A DNA stretch of 64,000 nt from Prorocentrum cordatum (Eukaryota; Sar; Dinophyceae; Prorocentrales; Prorocentraceae): the NCBI GenBank assembly GCA_963575745.1, contig CAUYUJ010018738.1:62001-126000 (forward strand), read 5' to 3'. Numbering within the stretch: the first letter of the stretch is position 1; each line of letters opens with the position of its first letter. This document shows positions 28,880 to 40,432 of the stretch, piece by piece. A model generated the notes under the pieces. It saw only the letters and a list, made by a program, of their open reading frames with translations. It made no database searches and had not been told where the DNA came from. The position numbers were made by a program, and so were the translations under genes.

Positions 28880-29712
28880 TTCCGGTGGCGAGTCCCCCTG
28901 GGACGTCGCGCGGCGCGTCCCCTGGCACGTCCCGTGGCACGTCCAATGGCACGTTCCGTAGCGCGTCCCCTCGGCACGTCCCGCGGTGTGTCCCCGTGGC
29001 ACGTCACCTGGCTCCTCGCTTGGCGCGTCCCTTGGGACGTTCCGCGGCGCGTCCTCCTGGCATCTTCCCCTGTCAATTAGCTCTGGTGCAGCTACTGTGT
29101 GCCCAGGGCAGCTCGAGCTTAAGATCCAGATCAGTTCGGTCAGGACTCAGATGCAAAGGAGGACTCGATCCACGAGGCTATAGAGCACAATCGCGGCATG
29201 GCACATCGCAATTCAGCACGGCGCAGCACAGCACAGATTTCGGCACGGTACATCAAGATCGATACACTCAAGCATTGCAACCTGGCCTGGCACGTTCCTG
29301 GGCACGTCGTGGGCGCGTCCCGTGGCGAGTCCCCCTGGCACGTCGCGTGGCGCGTCCCCTGGCACGTCCCGTGGCGCGTCCATTGGCACGTTCCGTAGCG
29401 CGTCCCCTTGGCACGTCCCGCGGTGCGACCCCATGGCACGTCCCCTGGCACGTCGCCTGGCGTGTCCCTTGGGACGTTTCGCGGCGCGTCCTCCTGGCAT
29501 GTCCCCCTGTCAATTAGCTCTGGGGCAGCTACTATGTGTTCATTCAGCTCGAGCTTAAGATCCAGATCAGTTCGGTCAGGACTCGGTTGCAAAGGAGGAC
29601 TCGATCCACGACGCTATAGAGCACAATCGCGGCAGGGCACATCGCAATTCAGCACGGTGCAGCACAGCACAGCCCTCGGCAGGGTACATCAAGATTGATA
29701 CACTCAGCATTG
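28880..29712 (+). repeat. CACGTCCC/440-bp units, array 1 (2 units)
   Basis: Each unit has about 200 bp of GGCACGTCCC/TGGCGCGTCC repeats and a ~200-bp body with CTCGAGCTTAAGATCCAGAT and CGCAATTCAGCACGGCGCAG. Long ORFs on both strands are repeat artefacts. Confidence 0.75.
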
Positions 29713-30159
29713 CATTTGTCCGTCACCCAATCAGGTGTCTTTGAAACGTTGCCATGCGTTGCATTTCCATATTCCTTTCCGGGTTCGTGGGTCGATCATG
29801 TTTTTACATGTCCAGGCCACCCAGGGGGATATCTAACACGGTTGCCCAGAGCTGGTCGCGCGTGCTTTCCCCGAAAGGGCGCCGTCCCAGGGTTCTCTTT
29901 TAGTTGGTTTACTCCCGGTTTTGACTTGAAGGGGGCCGGCGGAATTATTCTCGATAAGTAATGAGTTAAAATCCATTTCGGCGTGAAAAAATGCGTTTCG
30001 CGCGTGCCCGCTCGAGGAAAGTCTCCTCGATAAATAACTGGGTCCGCGGACCACCGTTTTCCTTGGTGAAAAAGAGGGTGCGGCGCACTTTTAGCAGAGT
30101 CCTTGAAGAAAAAAATGTATGGAGCCCCGACCGCGACGACGCGGAAAAGCGCCCCGCGC

Positions 30160-30815
30160 GCAGGAATTCCGAGGATGTCTCGCGCATGCCGCGTCCCGCG
30201 CGCAGGAATTTCGAGGATGTCTCGACTAATTCTCTTGTTTTTCAAGGATTTCTTTGAATTTTGGTAGGATGGCTCGAGCATTGTTTTTCATAATTTGTCG
30301 AGGATGTCTCGAGCGAAACGCTGGTTTTGCAACATTGGGGGATGTCTCGAGCGGGGGCCCTGTGGGGAGCCAGAATTCAGGATGTCTCAGGCGAAATGCT
30401 TGTTTTCATTTTCCGCTTGCAGGAATTCAGAGGACGTCTCGCGCGTGCCGCGTCCCGCGCAGGAATTTTGAGGATGTCTCGACTAATTCGTTTGTTCTGC
30501 CAGGATTTCTTTGAATTTTGGCAGGATGTCTCGAGCAAAAGGTTTGTTTTTTTATAATTTGTTGAGGATGTCCCGAGCGAAACGCTGGTTTCGCAAAGTT
30601 GGGGGATGTCTCGAGCGGGGGTCTCGTGGGGGGCCAGAATTCAGAGGATGTCTCAGGCGAAATGCTTGTTTTCACGTCCCGCTCGCAGGAATTCCGAGGA
30701 TGTCTCGCGCGTGCCGCGTCCCGCGCGCAGGAATTTCGAGGATGTCTCGACTAATTCGTTTGGTTTGTCCAGGATGTCTTTGGATTTTGACAGGATGTCT
30801 CGAGCGAAACGCTTG
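30160..30815 (+). repeat. GATGTCTCGAGCG interspersed repeats
   Basis: About a dozen copies of GAGGATGTCTCGAGCGAAAC with CGCTTGTTTT or CAGGAATTCCGAGG between them. AGCGAAACGCT can fold into a 4-bp stem. Confidence 0.7.
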
Positions 30816-31570
30816 TCCCCAGCACGTAGCGCGTCCCCGTCCCCTTGGCACGTCCCGCGGTGCCCCATGGCACGTCCCTGGCACGTCGCTTGGCGCGTCC
30901 CTTGAGACGTTCCGCGGCGCGTCCTCCTGGCATGTCCCCTTGTCAATTAGCTCTGGGGCAGCTACTATGTGTTCAGGCAGCTCGAGCTTAAGATCCAGAT
31001 CAGTTCGGTCAGGACTCGGATGCAAAGGAGGACTCGATCCACGAGGCTATAGAGCACAATCGCGGCATGGCACATCGCAATTCAGCACGGCGCAGCACAG
31101 CACAGATTTCGGCACGGTACATCAAGATCGATACACTCAGCATTGCAATTTGGCACGTTCCTTGGCACGTTCCGTGGGGCGTCCCTTGGCGAGTCCCCCT
31201 GGCACGTCGCGTGGCGCGTCCCCTGGCACGTTCCGTGGCACATCCATTGGCACGTTCCGTAGCGCGTCCCCTTGGCACGTCCCGCGGTGCGACCCCATGG
31301 CACGTCCCCTGGCACGTCGCCTGGCGCATCCCTTGGGACGTTTCGCGGCGTGTCCTCCTGGCATGTTCCCTTGTCCATTAGCTCTGGGGCAGCTACTACG
31401 TGTTCAGGCAGCTCGAGCTTAAGATCCATATCAGTTCGGTCATGACTCGGATGCAAAGGAAGACTCGATCCACGAGGCTATAGAGCACAATCGCGGCATG
31501 GCACATCGCAATTCAGCACGGCGCAGCACAGCACAGCCCTCGGCAGGGTACATCAAGACCGATACACTCA
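30815..31570 (+). repeat. CACGTCCC/440-bp units, array 2
   Basis: The first unit has a shortened CACGTCC part; the second is full. Confidence 0.75.
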
Positions 31571-31665
31571 GCATTGCATTTGTCCGTCACCCAATCAGGT
31601 GTCTTTGAAAACGCTGCCATGTGTTACAGTTCTATATTCCTTTCCGGGTTCGTGGGTCGATCATG

Positions 31666-32155
31666 TTATATGTCCAGGCCACCCATGGGGGTATCTAGCG
31701 TGATTGTCCCGAGCTGGAACCACGTGGTTTTTATGTGTCCAGGCCACCCAGGGGGTATCGAACATGGTTGTCCCGAGCTTGAATCATGTGTTTTTACGTG
31801 CCACCACCAAGGGGGGTTTCTTACATGATTGCCCCGAGCGGGGACCACGTATTTTCACGCGTCCAGGCTTTTCAGGGGTGTATCTAACATGGTTGTCCAG
31901 AGCTGGCACCACGTGTTTGAACGTGTCCAGACCACCCAGGCGAGTATCTAACATGTTTGTCCCCAGCAAGGACCACGTGTTTTAACGTGTCCAGGCCACC
32001 CAGGTGTGTATCTAACGTGGTTGTCCAGAGCTGGTCCCACGTGCTTTTACATGTCCAGGCCACCCAGGGGGGTATCTAACATGATTGTCCCGAATTGGAA
32101 CCACATGCTTTTACGTGTCCAGGCCGCCCAGGGGGCATTTAACATCCGGAGCCAG
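31666..32155 (+). repeat. 65-bp minisatellite, locus 2
   Basis: About seven units directly after CF element 2, more diverged than locus 1. Confidence 0.8.
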
Positions 32156-32640
32156 GTGCTTTCATGGGCCTCCTGGGGCCTTCCTGGGGGCCTGGAACGG
32201 ATCTTGAGCTCGATTTGGTTGACTGCCCCGCACCATCATCACCGCCATATTCATGACCGTCAACGAGCCCGTGGGGGCCTCTCGGGGCCGAAGTCTTACT
32301 CGAATTGATTTGGATCTGAAGCTCCTTCTCCTCCGCGTATTCATCTTCTTTTGAACCGCTTCTGGGCCTGAGCTATGCATTCAGGCAGCTCGAGCTTAAT
32401 ATCCAAATCACTTCGGTCAAGATTACGACGCCAAGGGCGGCCTGATCCACAATGCAATAGCGCACGACACACTTCAACGCGGCATGACATATTTGAGCTC
32501 ATTCCTATAGATTTTTCTTTCTTCTCTCTCTCTCTCTATCTCCTCCTGGGCGTCCCCAAGATGTCTCGGCGTTCGCCACCGTGCCTTCGGCACGTTGTGG
32601 AGTGCCCCGTAGAGGGTTTGTGCTTCTGTAGGGCTCTTAA
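32156..32640. other. Low-copy stretch with an old 440-bp body relic
   Basis: 32,376-32,500 is a strongly diverged copy of the 440-unit body (CAGGCAGCTCGAGCTTAATA). The rest shows no gene or repeat I recognise. Confidence 0.5.
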
Positions 32641-33215
32641 GAGCCTGGACCCCCAGTTTCCTAGGCGGTCCTGGGCGCTACTAGGCCCCCGCGGGGGTGT
32701 GTCGCCAGAGCTTCTGGGACACCAGGAATGCCCCAAGACTGGCCAAGAGGACCCTAGGAATCCCCATAGAGGCCGAAGAGAGTCCTGACTCGTCTAACGA
32801 TCGGTCCAAGACACCCAGGATGGCCGCCAGACGGCCGACGATGCCCCCAAGGCGCCCCAAAAAGCCGACAAGAGGCCTCCCACGAGGCAACAATCAGTGA
32901 TTGTCCTGAGGTGTTTGGAGGATTTGGGCGTTATCGCCTTTTCGGCTTCCCGACGCTCCAGGACAGCCCAATAGGCCCCCAGGATCGGCCCAAGACAGTC
33001 CAAGAAGCTTCCAAGAGGGTCCCAAAACTGCCTGAGGTGGCCCCAAAACGGCCCAAGATTCGCCCAAGACGACGGCCCAAGAGGCCCCTAAAACGTCTCC
33101 AAGACGGGCGCCGGCGGGGGACCCGAATGGACATTTCGAGCTCCCGGCCCCTGGAGGCGACAAGAGGCTCCCAAGAGGCCGCCAACAGCCCCCAAGAGGC
33201 CCCCATGAGCCTATT
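32640..33215 (+). repeat. Left arm of large inverted repeat (CCCAAG-rich)
   Basis: Degenerate ~30-bp units with GGCCCAAGA. The segment at 32,925-33,003 (GTTATCGCCTTTTCGGCTTC) is matched in reverse complement near 33,420-33,500. Confidence 0.65.
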
Positions 33216-33740
33216 GGGGCTTCTTTGGGGCCTCTTGGGGCTTCTGCTGACCTCTTGGGGGCCCCTTGAGGTCTCTTCGGGGCCTCTTGGGGCGGGAGCC
33301 TAGGATTTTGGGTTCTGGGGCCGCTTCTTGGACCCGTCTTGGTGTCGTCTTAGGGCCCTCCCTCTTGGGCTGTCTTGGGCGCGCCTTGGGCGCGCCTTGG
33401 GGCCCTCTTGGGCCGTCTTGGGGCGGTCTTGGGGGCCTTTTGGGCCGTCTGGGAACGTCGGAAAGCCGAACGGCGATAAGGCCAACATCCTTCAAACATT
33501 AATGGGAAATCTACGATTTTAGCCTCTCGGGGCCCTCTTGGCTTCTTGGGTTGGGACGTTTCGGCTGCCTCTTGACCCGTTTTGGGCCCATCTTGGGCGT
33601 CCTGGCGCGATCGTTCGGCGTCTCGGTGCGCTTTGGTGCCGTCTTGGGGGTCTCTTGGGACCCTCTTGGCCCGTCTTGGGGCTCTCTTGGGCCCGAGAAG
33701 TCACGCGGTAACGCGCCGCGCCACGCGACAAGCCCTGAGA
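33216..33740 (-). repeat. Right arm of large inverted repeat (CTTGGG-rich)
   Basis: The same family on the other strand; translations of the two arms on opposite strands share strings such as GPQDRPKT. Confidence 0.65.
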
Positions 33741-33785
33741 GATTTGACAATATGAGAATTTGGACTCCTCAGAAGTGAGGGTTGA

Positions 33786-34439
33786 GGATCAGGGGATTGG
33801 GCAGAGGACCTGGCGTATTACCTGGCATTGGACATTGCGACCCAGAGCAACGAGTTTTTGTACAACGGCGCCGCATGGGAACAAACCGCTGCATATACAG
33901 ATCCCGCGGGAAACAGACTGCTGGCGCCCTTCTTCAGTACCGATGCTGTCGGCGTAAGAGTCGAGATGAACGGACAGAGCCATGACTTCTTTTTCGAGAA
34001 CTCAGACTTGGGTAAGTCCTTGCACACGCTTGTCACAGGGACGCCTGTGTTGCAAACCCCGTGTAAAGGTGTCAGTTCTAGTAAACCTTACGCTTACGCT
34101 ATGGTGCAAACTTCGACTGCGCATTCGGACTTGTGGGGCGTTGTGGCCACTAACTCTGCTGAACCGCTTTATTGTACTGATGTTGACAGGTTGAGTTTCA
34201 ACGCGTACCGGATGAATTTGCGATTTCGTATCGGAATTCTGCGCGATGACGAATCGTGTTGCTGCTGTCCTGCATCAGCCGACGGTATCGGGATTCACTC
34301 CGTGTCAAGTGGAGCACACGAGTTTCCAGGCACCCAGGTGTTCTACGCTTCCAGGGTATACGTGATCACACCAACCCCTGCGCCTACACCAGCACCAACT
34401 CCAGACCCTACGACGGCACCTTTGGCGTACCTTTCATAA
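33786..34439 (+). CDS. Coding-like exon, hypothetical protein with Pro/Thr tail
   Basis: Open from just after TTGAG at 33,785 to TAA at 34,437 (217 codons), with no ATG at its start, so it is more likely an internal or terminal exon than a whole gene. The translation is varied and not repetitive: it begins GSGDWAEDLAYYLALDIATQ, has a CCCC run (ESCCCCPASADG) and ends in a Thr/Pro/Ala stalk (TPTPAPTPAPTPDPTTAP) typical of secreted or surface proteins. It directly abuts repeats on both sides. AG followed by G at its left edge fits a splice acceptor. I recognise no domain. Confidence 0.4.
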   Translation, partial: GSGDWAEDLAYYLALDIATQSNEFLYNGAAWEQTAAYTDPAGNRLLAPFFSTDAVGVRVEMNGQSHDFFFENSDLGKSLHTLVTGTPVLQTPCKGVSSSKPYAYAMVQTSTAHSDLWGVVATNSAEPLYCTDVDRLSFNAYRMNLRFRIGILRDDESCCCCPASADGIGIHSVSSGAHEFPGTQVFYASRVYVITPTPAPTPAPTPDPTTAPLAYLS

Positions 34440-34790
34440 CGTTTCTTACCACAAGCAATACTTACAGAAACCTCGTACCTTCAGCGTACCCTCGACGTAC
34501 CCTCAACGAGTGTTTCCGACGTACCTTCAGAGTAACTACCTTCGGCATACCTTCGATATACTTGCGTATTCACCAGGGGCCGAGCGTAACTTACGAGGCA
34601 TCTTGGCACTGGGAGCGCACATCCAGCGTAGTCTGCGAGGGGTCGTAGCACTGGGAGCGCGGACGCTGCGTAATTTAGTATATTTACTTATGTCTTCAAA
34701 GGAGCTGTTATGTGTGCATCTGCCTGGGGTCAGGGCCGTGTGCTTTGTGCTGCATCTCGCTTGTACCTCTATGTTGCTCGCAGTTTTCCC
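34440..34790. repeat. Short degenerate tandem repeats
   Basis: ACCTTCAGCGTACCCTCGAC variants (34,475-34,560), then two ~45-bp units with GCACTGGGAGCGC that recur at 42,970 and 44,000. The rest to 34,790 has no recognisable content. Confidence 0.5.
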
Positions 34791-35441
34791 AGAAAGGTCG
34801 GGGACCCAGGGTTCTCTTTCAGTCTTGTTCCACTGTCACCAGGTCCCATGCTGAGGGGGGCTGTCGAATTTCCGTTCGATGAAAACACGAGGTCAAGTCC
34901 CATTCGGCGTGGAACATGCGTGTCGCGCGTGCCCGCTCGAGGAAACTGTGATCCCCATCTCGGATCCTTGTTGCCAAACGGGGTCTGCGGAACCCCGCTT
35001 TCTTCTGTAAAAAGGAGGGTGCGGACGGTGCGGAGCGTTTTGTGCAGAATCCCAACTACATAACGAGGTCCGGAGACCCTAAACATTTTCACAACAAATA
35101 GGAAGGTAAACTTTGTGCGTGCCCGCTCGAGGATGGCGCGCCCTGCGCGCAGGAATTTCGAGGATGTCTCGAGCCCCGAGCTTGTTTTGCAGAAGGAATG
35201 TTAGCTTTTTCACGGAAAGGGCGTAGGCCCAGGGTTCTCTTTTAGTTGGTTTACCCCCAGGTTTTTACTTGAAGGGGGCCGGCTAATTTCTTGTGCGATA
35301 AATTACGAGGTCGAAGGGGGCCAGCGAATTAAAATTGTGAGGACGAAGGCCATTTTTCGCCACCCCTCACGCAGATCGTGCTCTTGGAATTTTACTGCCT
35401 TTAAGGAAACCTCGATATTTCACAGGTGAAGTCCGCTTTTT
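34790..35441 (+). repeat. CF element starts without ends
   Basis: Two CF-like starts (CCCAGAAAGG at about 34,788; CACGGAAAGGGCG at about 35,211), each followed by CCCAGGGTTCTC, plus the ~180-bp block with CGCGTGCCCGCTCGAGGAAA. Confidence 0.55.
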
Positions 35442-36060
35442 CCCGGAAAGGGCGCGGGCCCAGGGTTCTCTTTTAGTATGTAAACATGTCCCCGGTGCCC
35501 AACTTGAAGGAGGCCGGCGAATTTTTTCCTTGATAAATATCGAAGTCGAAGGAGGCCGGCGAATTAAAATTTGAGGATGTCTCAGGCGAAACGCTTGTTT
35601 TTGAAATCCCGATCGATAAATCACAGAGTGCGGGCCACTTTTTCGTGCGTTGAGGATGTCTCGAGCGAAACGCTTGCTCCGCAGAGTTTGCCGAGGATGT
35701 CTCGAGCGGAACGCTTGTTTTGTCACGTATGTCTGAGCACGACCACACCCCAGCAAGACCACACCCCAGCACGACCACACCCAGTCGCACCCCCGTGGAA
35801 TGTTTCGTGGGGTGTCTCGTGGAATGTTTCGTGGGGTGTCTCGTGGAATGTTTCGTGGGGTGTCTCGTGGAATGTTTCGCGGGGTGTCTCGTGGAACGTT
35901 TCGCGAGGTGTCTAGTGGGATGTTTCGCGAGGTGTCTCGTGGGATGTTTCGCGGGGTGTCTCGTGGGATGTTTTGTGAGGTGTCGCCCAGTTGGGTATCG
36001 TGAAAACGTGACCATGCTGCGCATGTCTATATCCCTTTCCGGGTTCGTGGGTCCATCATG
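35442..36060 (+). mobile_element. CF composite element 3 (short)
   Basis: CCCGGAAAGGGCG at 35,442 to CCCTTTCCGGG plus CATCATGT at 36,060. The CACGACC 15-bp array is reduced to about three units (35,738-35,790), followed by a 24-bp array (35,799-35,982) of GTGGAATGTTTCGTGGGGTG units. Confidence 0.6.
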
Positions 36061-36500
36061 TCATTTAATCGCTTCGCTCATTCCGCCGGCCCTGGAGCCC
36101 TCTTTGGGGCCTCTTGGGGGCCTTTTGGGGACCTCCTGGGGCTCCTTGGCGGCGTCTTGGGGGCCCCCAGGGCCTCTTGGGGGACTTTTGGGAGCCTCTT
36201 GGGGCGGGAGGGGGGGTAGTCGATTGCGGCTCCCCCCTCGGGGGCCACGATCCTCGTGAGGGGTGTCGAAAAATGGCCCTTCCCTGGAGGGATGCTCTGG
36301 TGGCTTCTCCCGGGACCTTGCTGGGGTGCTTTTCGTCCGGGGGCCTGCAGGGGCCGCTCCGCGCGCGCGAACTAGAAATATTGTTAACCAGTTACCGGAG
36401 ATCTTAGCACGCCTCTGGCCCGTTGGGCCGGCGAATTTTTCAAAACAAATCAAGAAGCATCAGAAAAATCACCCGTAAAACAATTTCCAATTCGGGTGCT
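36061..36500. repeat. CTTGGGG-rich degenerate repeats and unassigned sequence
   Basis: 36,090-36,220 repeats GGGGCCTCTTGGGGGCC as in the 33-kb inverted repeat; the remainder is unassigned. Confidence 0.5.
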
Positions 36501-36579
36501 TCTCTTTAAGTCACTCGGGGGATTTCCAGCCGCCCCAGGTTCCAGGAGGGAAAACCCGAAACGCCCTCCAATTCTAGAG

Positions 36580-38220
36580 TGCAGGAAAAACCCGAAACGC
36601 CCTCCAATTCTAGAGTTGTCCCGGGTTGTTTCTGGGTTCCCCCGGCCACTCCAGGCTCCAGGGGGGAGAACCAATCCAAAAAAACCCAGCTCGAAGGTTT
36701 GGTCGGGTGTCTTTAGGGGGGGTCCAGGGCCTTACAATGAAAAACAACGTTTTGTATGAACCCCCCCTTCAAAACCCCCCCCCCTTAAATAGACACCGTA
36801 GGCAAGAACACACCTCGTGTTTTTGTTATTGTTTTCGGGAGTTCCCTGGCCCCAGGTTCCAGGAGGGAAATGTTTGACCCCCCCCCAACTCGGTGGTTTC
36901 TGGGGCTCCACAAAAAAACAATACGATGTTTGAAAACCCACGCAGAAACCGCCTGACCAAAAATTCGAACTGCCCCCAAGCTCGGTGTTTTTGTGTTCGT
37001 TTCACAGGTTCTCCGGCCACTCCAGGCTCCAGGAGGAACAGCCTTCGAAATCTCTCCAACTGGGTTTTTGTTTGGGTCGGTTTTTCGGGGGGCTCTGGGG
37101 CCCCACACTTAAAACACAACTAATTCTGACCCCCCCCCGAAGAACCTACAGGAAAAAAACATGTCCAGGATTTTCTTTGGTTTTTCTAGCTTTTGCGTGG
37201 GGAGCCCGGGCCCCCCAAACTTAACACAATGTTATGCTTAAAATCCCACCCGAAAACCGTGCAGGAAAAACCCGAAACGCCCTCCAATTCTAGAGTTTTC
37301 CCGGGTTGTTTCAGGGTTCCCCCGGCCACCGTAGGCTCCAGGGGGGAGAACCAATCCAAAAAAACCCAGCTCGAAGGTTTGGTCGGGTGTCTTTAGGGGA
37401 GGTCCAGGGCCTTACAATGAAAAACAACGTTTTGTATGAACCCCCCCTTCAAAAACCTCCCCCCTTAAATAGACACCGTAGGCAAGAACACACCTCGTGT
37501 TTTTGTTATTGTTTTCGGGAGTTCCCTGGCCCCAGGTTCCAGGAGGGAAATGTTTGACCCCCCCCAACTCGGTGGTTTCTGGGGCTCCACAAAAAAACAA
37601 TACGATGTTTGAAAACCCACGCAGAAACCGCCTGACCAAAAATTCGAACTGCCCCCAAGCTCGGTGTTTTTGTGTTCGTTTCACAGGTTCTCCGGCCACT
37701 CCAGGCTCCAGGAGGAACAGCCTTCGAAATCTCTCCAACTGGGTTTTTGTTTGGGTCGGTTTTTCGGGGGGCTCTGGGGCCCCACACTTAAAACACAACT
37801 AATTCTGACCCCCCCCCGAAGAACCTACAGGAAAAAAACATGTCCAGGATTTTCTTTGGTTTTTCTAGCTTTTGCGTGGGGAGCCCGGGCCCCCCAAACT
37901 TAACACAATGTTATGCTTAAAATCCCACCCGAAAACCGTGCAGGAAAAACCCGAAACGCCCTCCAATTCTAGAGTTTTCCCGGGTTGTTTCTGGGTTCCC
38001 CCGGCCACTCCAGGCTCCAGGGGGGAGAACCAATCCAAAAAAACCCAGCTCGAAGGTTTGGTCGGGTGTCTTTAGGGGGGGTCCAGGGCCTTACAATGAA
38101 AAACAACGTTTTGTATGAAACCCCCCTTCAAACACCTCCCCCCTTAAATAAACACCGTAGGCAAGAACACACCTCGTGTTTTTGTTATTGTTTTCGGGAG
38201 CTCCCTGGCTCCAGGATCCG
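36580..38220 (+). repeat. ~680-bp tandem repeat, 2.4 copies
   Basis: GTGCAGGAAAAACCCGAAAC starts units near 36,580, 37,259 and 37,938; the units are nearly identical. Within each, looser ~110-bp subunits share CCACTCCAGGCTCCAGG. Paired ORFs in the copies are shadows of the repeat. Confidence 0.85.
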
Positions 38221-38470
38221 GGAGGGAAGCCCCAGGAAAACTTCCAACTTGGGAGTTTTTCATTGGATTTCCGGGGGGGAGGGGGGGGCGGGGTCCGGGG
38301 CCTCACAATTACAAACAGTGCTCTTGTTTTGAATCCCCCCAGCAGCCGCCCGAAAAACACTAGAACAACCCCCCTATAGTCGGGAGTTCTTCGATGATTG
38401 CTCGAAGGTCCTCCAGCCACTCCAGGCTCCGGGGGGGGAGCCCCTCAGAATAATCCAATTGGCCACTCCA
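38221..38470 (+). repeat. Diverged ~110-bp satellite continuing the 680-bp repeat
   Basis: Further CCACTCCAGG(C/G)TCC units. The family reappears at 39,200-39,560 and 40,433-40,980, on both sides of the CATA tract. Confidence 0.6.
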
Positions 38471-39200
38471 GGGTCCACAGGGGGGGCGGGGGTGCCGCCC
38501 GCCCGGCCGCCGGCCGCTCGTCGCCCGCCCGCCGCGCTTCCGCGTTCAACACAACACCCAGTGCTCCACAGCAGCCGTCTCAAATACAGCATTCTGGGCC
38601 TCCCTGATGGGGTCGGAGTAGATGGGGTCGGAGGATCACGCCGCATCGCCGATGCATCGACGATGCGGCTTCATGCGGAGCCCGATCTTCTCCACGCCGA
38701 CGTCGAGGCCTCTAAACACCCAATATTTAAACAGCCTCCGTCTCCAATACAACACCTAGTACACAGCAGCATCCCGTTGCAAGAGATAATACTTACGATC
38801 TCGATTCAAGTATCGATCCTCCCGCCCGCCGCCAGCCCGCCGCCCACGGCCCGTCCCTTGTGTTTCCGCGTTCAACACAGCACCCGGTATTCAACAGCGT
38901 TCGTCGCCAACACAACACCCCGTATTCAACAGCCTCCGTCTCAAACCCAACATCCAGTATTCATCAGCATCCTGCTGCAAGAGAGAATCCGTAGGAGTTC
39001 TATTCATATTCCGATCTGCCCGCCCTCCGCCCGCCGCTTGCCCGCCGCCAGCCCTCCGCCGCCCGCTCGCGTGGTTCCGCGTTCAACACAACACCCAGTA
39101 CTCAACAGCGTCCGTCTCCAACACAAACCCAGTACTCAACAGCTTCCGTCTCCAACACAACACCCAGTATGCAGCAGCATCCGGATTTGTTCCGGGGGTT
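38471..39200 (+). repeat. ~20-40-bp CAACACCCAGTA minisatellite with GC-rich spacers
   Basis: CAACACAACACCCAGTA and CAACAGC(G/C)TCCGTCTC alternate, separated by CCCGCCGC-rich stretches. 38,615-38,705 resembles 50,360-50,450 (GATGCATC-containing segment). Confidence 0.65.
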
Positions 39201-39560
39201 TTCCTGGAGAAGCCCCGAACCCCTATCCGAACAAAAGCCCGAGTTGGGTTTTTGTTTATGGTGTTTTTTCGCAATGTTCCTGGAGAGATTTTCAATCATA
39301 TTATGTGTTTAAGTGGGACTCCAGACCCCTCCTCCGGACAGACAAACACACAACTCTGTGAGTTGGGGTCGTTTTCGATGTTTCCACCTGGAGCCTGGTG
39401 TGGCCAGAGAACCTTTGAAAACCGTTGAAAAGCCCTCGGGTTTTGGGGGGTTGGAGAGGTTTCCCAACAGTTTTGCTTCTAAGTGTGGGCCTCTTGAACC
39501 ACCCCAAAATTTCGGGGGGGGGGAGTTGGAGCCCGGGGTGGCCGGAAGTCCTTTGATCAT
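39201..39560 (+). repeat. ~110-bp satellite, diverged units
   Basis: GGAGCCTGGTGTGGCCAG and GGAGCCCGGGGTGGCCGG units of the family at 36.5-38.5 kb. Confidence 0.55.
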
Positions 39561-40432
39561 ACATATATATATATATATGTATACATGTCTACACATATAG
39601 AGATACCTATGTGTATGCATGCATACGTATGTGTATATATACATACAACATTTCATACAACATTACAAACATGCATGCACACATACATACACACATACAT
39701 ACACACATACACACAAACATACAGACAGACATACATGCATACATACATACATACGCATACATACATACATACATACATGCATGCAGACATACAACCATAC
39801 ATATATACATGTATGCATACATACACACAAACACACATTCACACATACATACACATACACATATACATTCATATATACATACATCGATCCATACATACCT
39901 ACATACATGCATGCATACATACATACATACAGACAGACAGACAGACAGGTAGACATACATACATACAGACATACATACATACACATACACACATACATAC
40001 ATACAACCATACATACATACATATATGCATACATACACACAAACACACATACACACATACACATACACACACATACATATATGCATACATACATGCATAC
40101 ATACATCCATACATACATGCATACATACATACATGCATACACACAGACAGACATACAGACAGGCAGGTATACAATCACATATATACATACATACATACAT
40201 ACATACATACATACATACATACATACACACACATACATACATACAAACAAACATACATACATACATACATACATACACACATGCATACATACATACACAC
40301 ATACAAACTACATGCATGCATACACACATACATACACACATAACTACATACATACATACATACATACATACATACATACATACATACAAACAAACAAACA
40401 TACATACACATATACATACAACCACATACGCG
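39561..40432. repeat. CATA tetranucleotide microsatellite, ~870 bp
   Basis: Near-continuous ACAT/CATA with scattered GCAT, ACAC and ACAG. It gives Tyr-Ile-His-Thr ORFs in several plus frames and Tyr-Val-Cys-Met on the minus strand; none is a gene. Confidence 0.95.

Larger units (their letters stand above)
27824..29800 (+). mobile_element. CF composite element 1
   Basis: Starts CCCGGAAAGGGCG at 27,824 and ends CCTTTCCGGG (29,774-29,783) plus 17 bp to CATG. Inside are three ~115-bp units with CCTAGCGAAACGCGTG, a 65-bp minisatellite, and two ~440-bp CACGTCCC/body units. No coding capacity recognised. Confidence 0.55.
29869..31665 (+). mobile_element. CF composite element 2
   Basis: Starts CCCCGAAAGGG and ends CCTTTCCGGG plus 17 bp to CATG. 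Contains a promoter-proximal-like ~180-bp block shared with 34.9, 43.0, 44.1 and 59.3 kb, several GATGTCTCGAGCGAAACGCT units (30,160-30,815) and two CACGTCCC/440-bp units (30,815-31,570). Confidence 0.55.

Noticed and set aside
29067-29285. tRNA-derived SINE (GGACTCGATCC as B box) in the 440-bp unit
   Set aside because: The match to the B-box consensus needs a gap, no A box is found at the right distance, and there is no A-rich tail.
34012-34189. Possible intron with GTAAGT donor and TTGACAG acceptor inside the coding-like exon
   Set aside because: The 178-nt segment is itself open and protein-like, and removing it would shift the frame.
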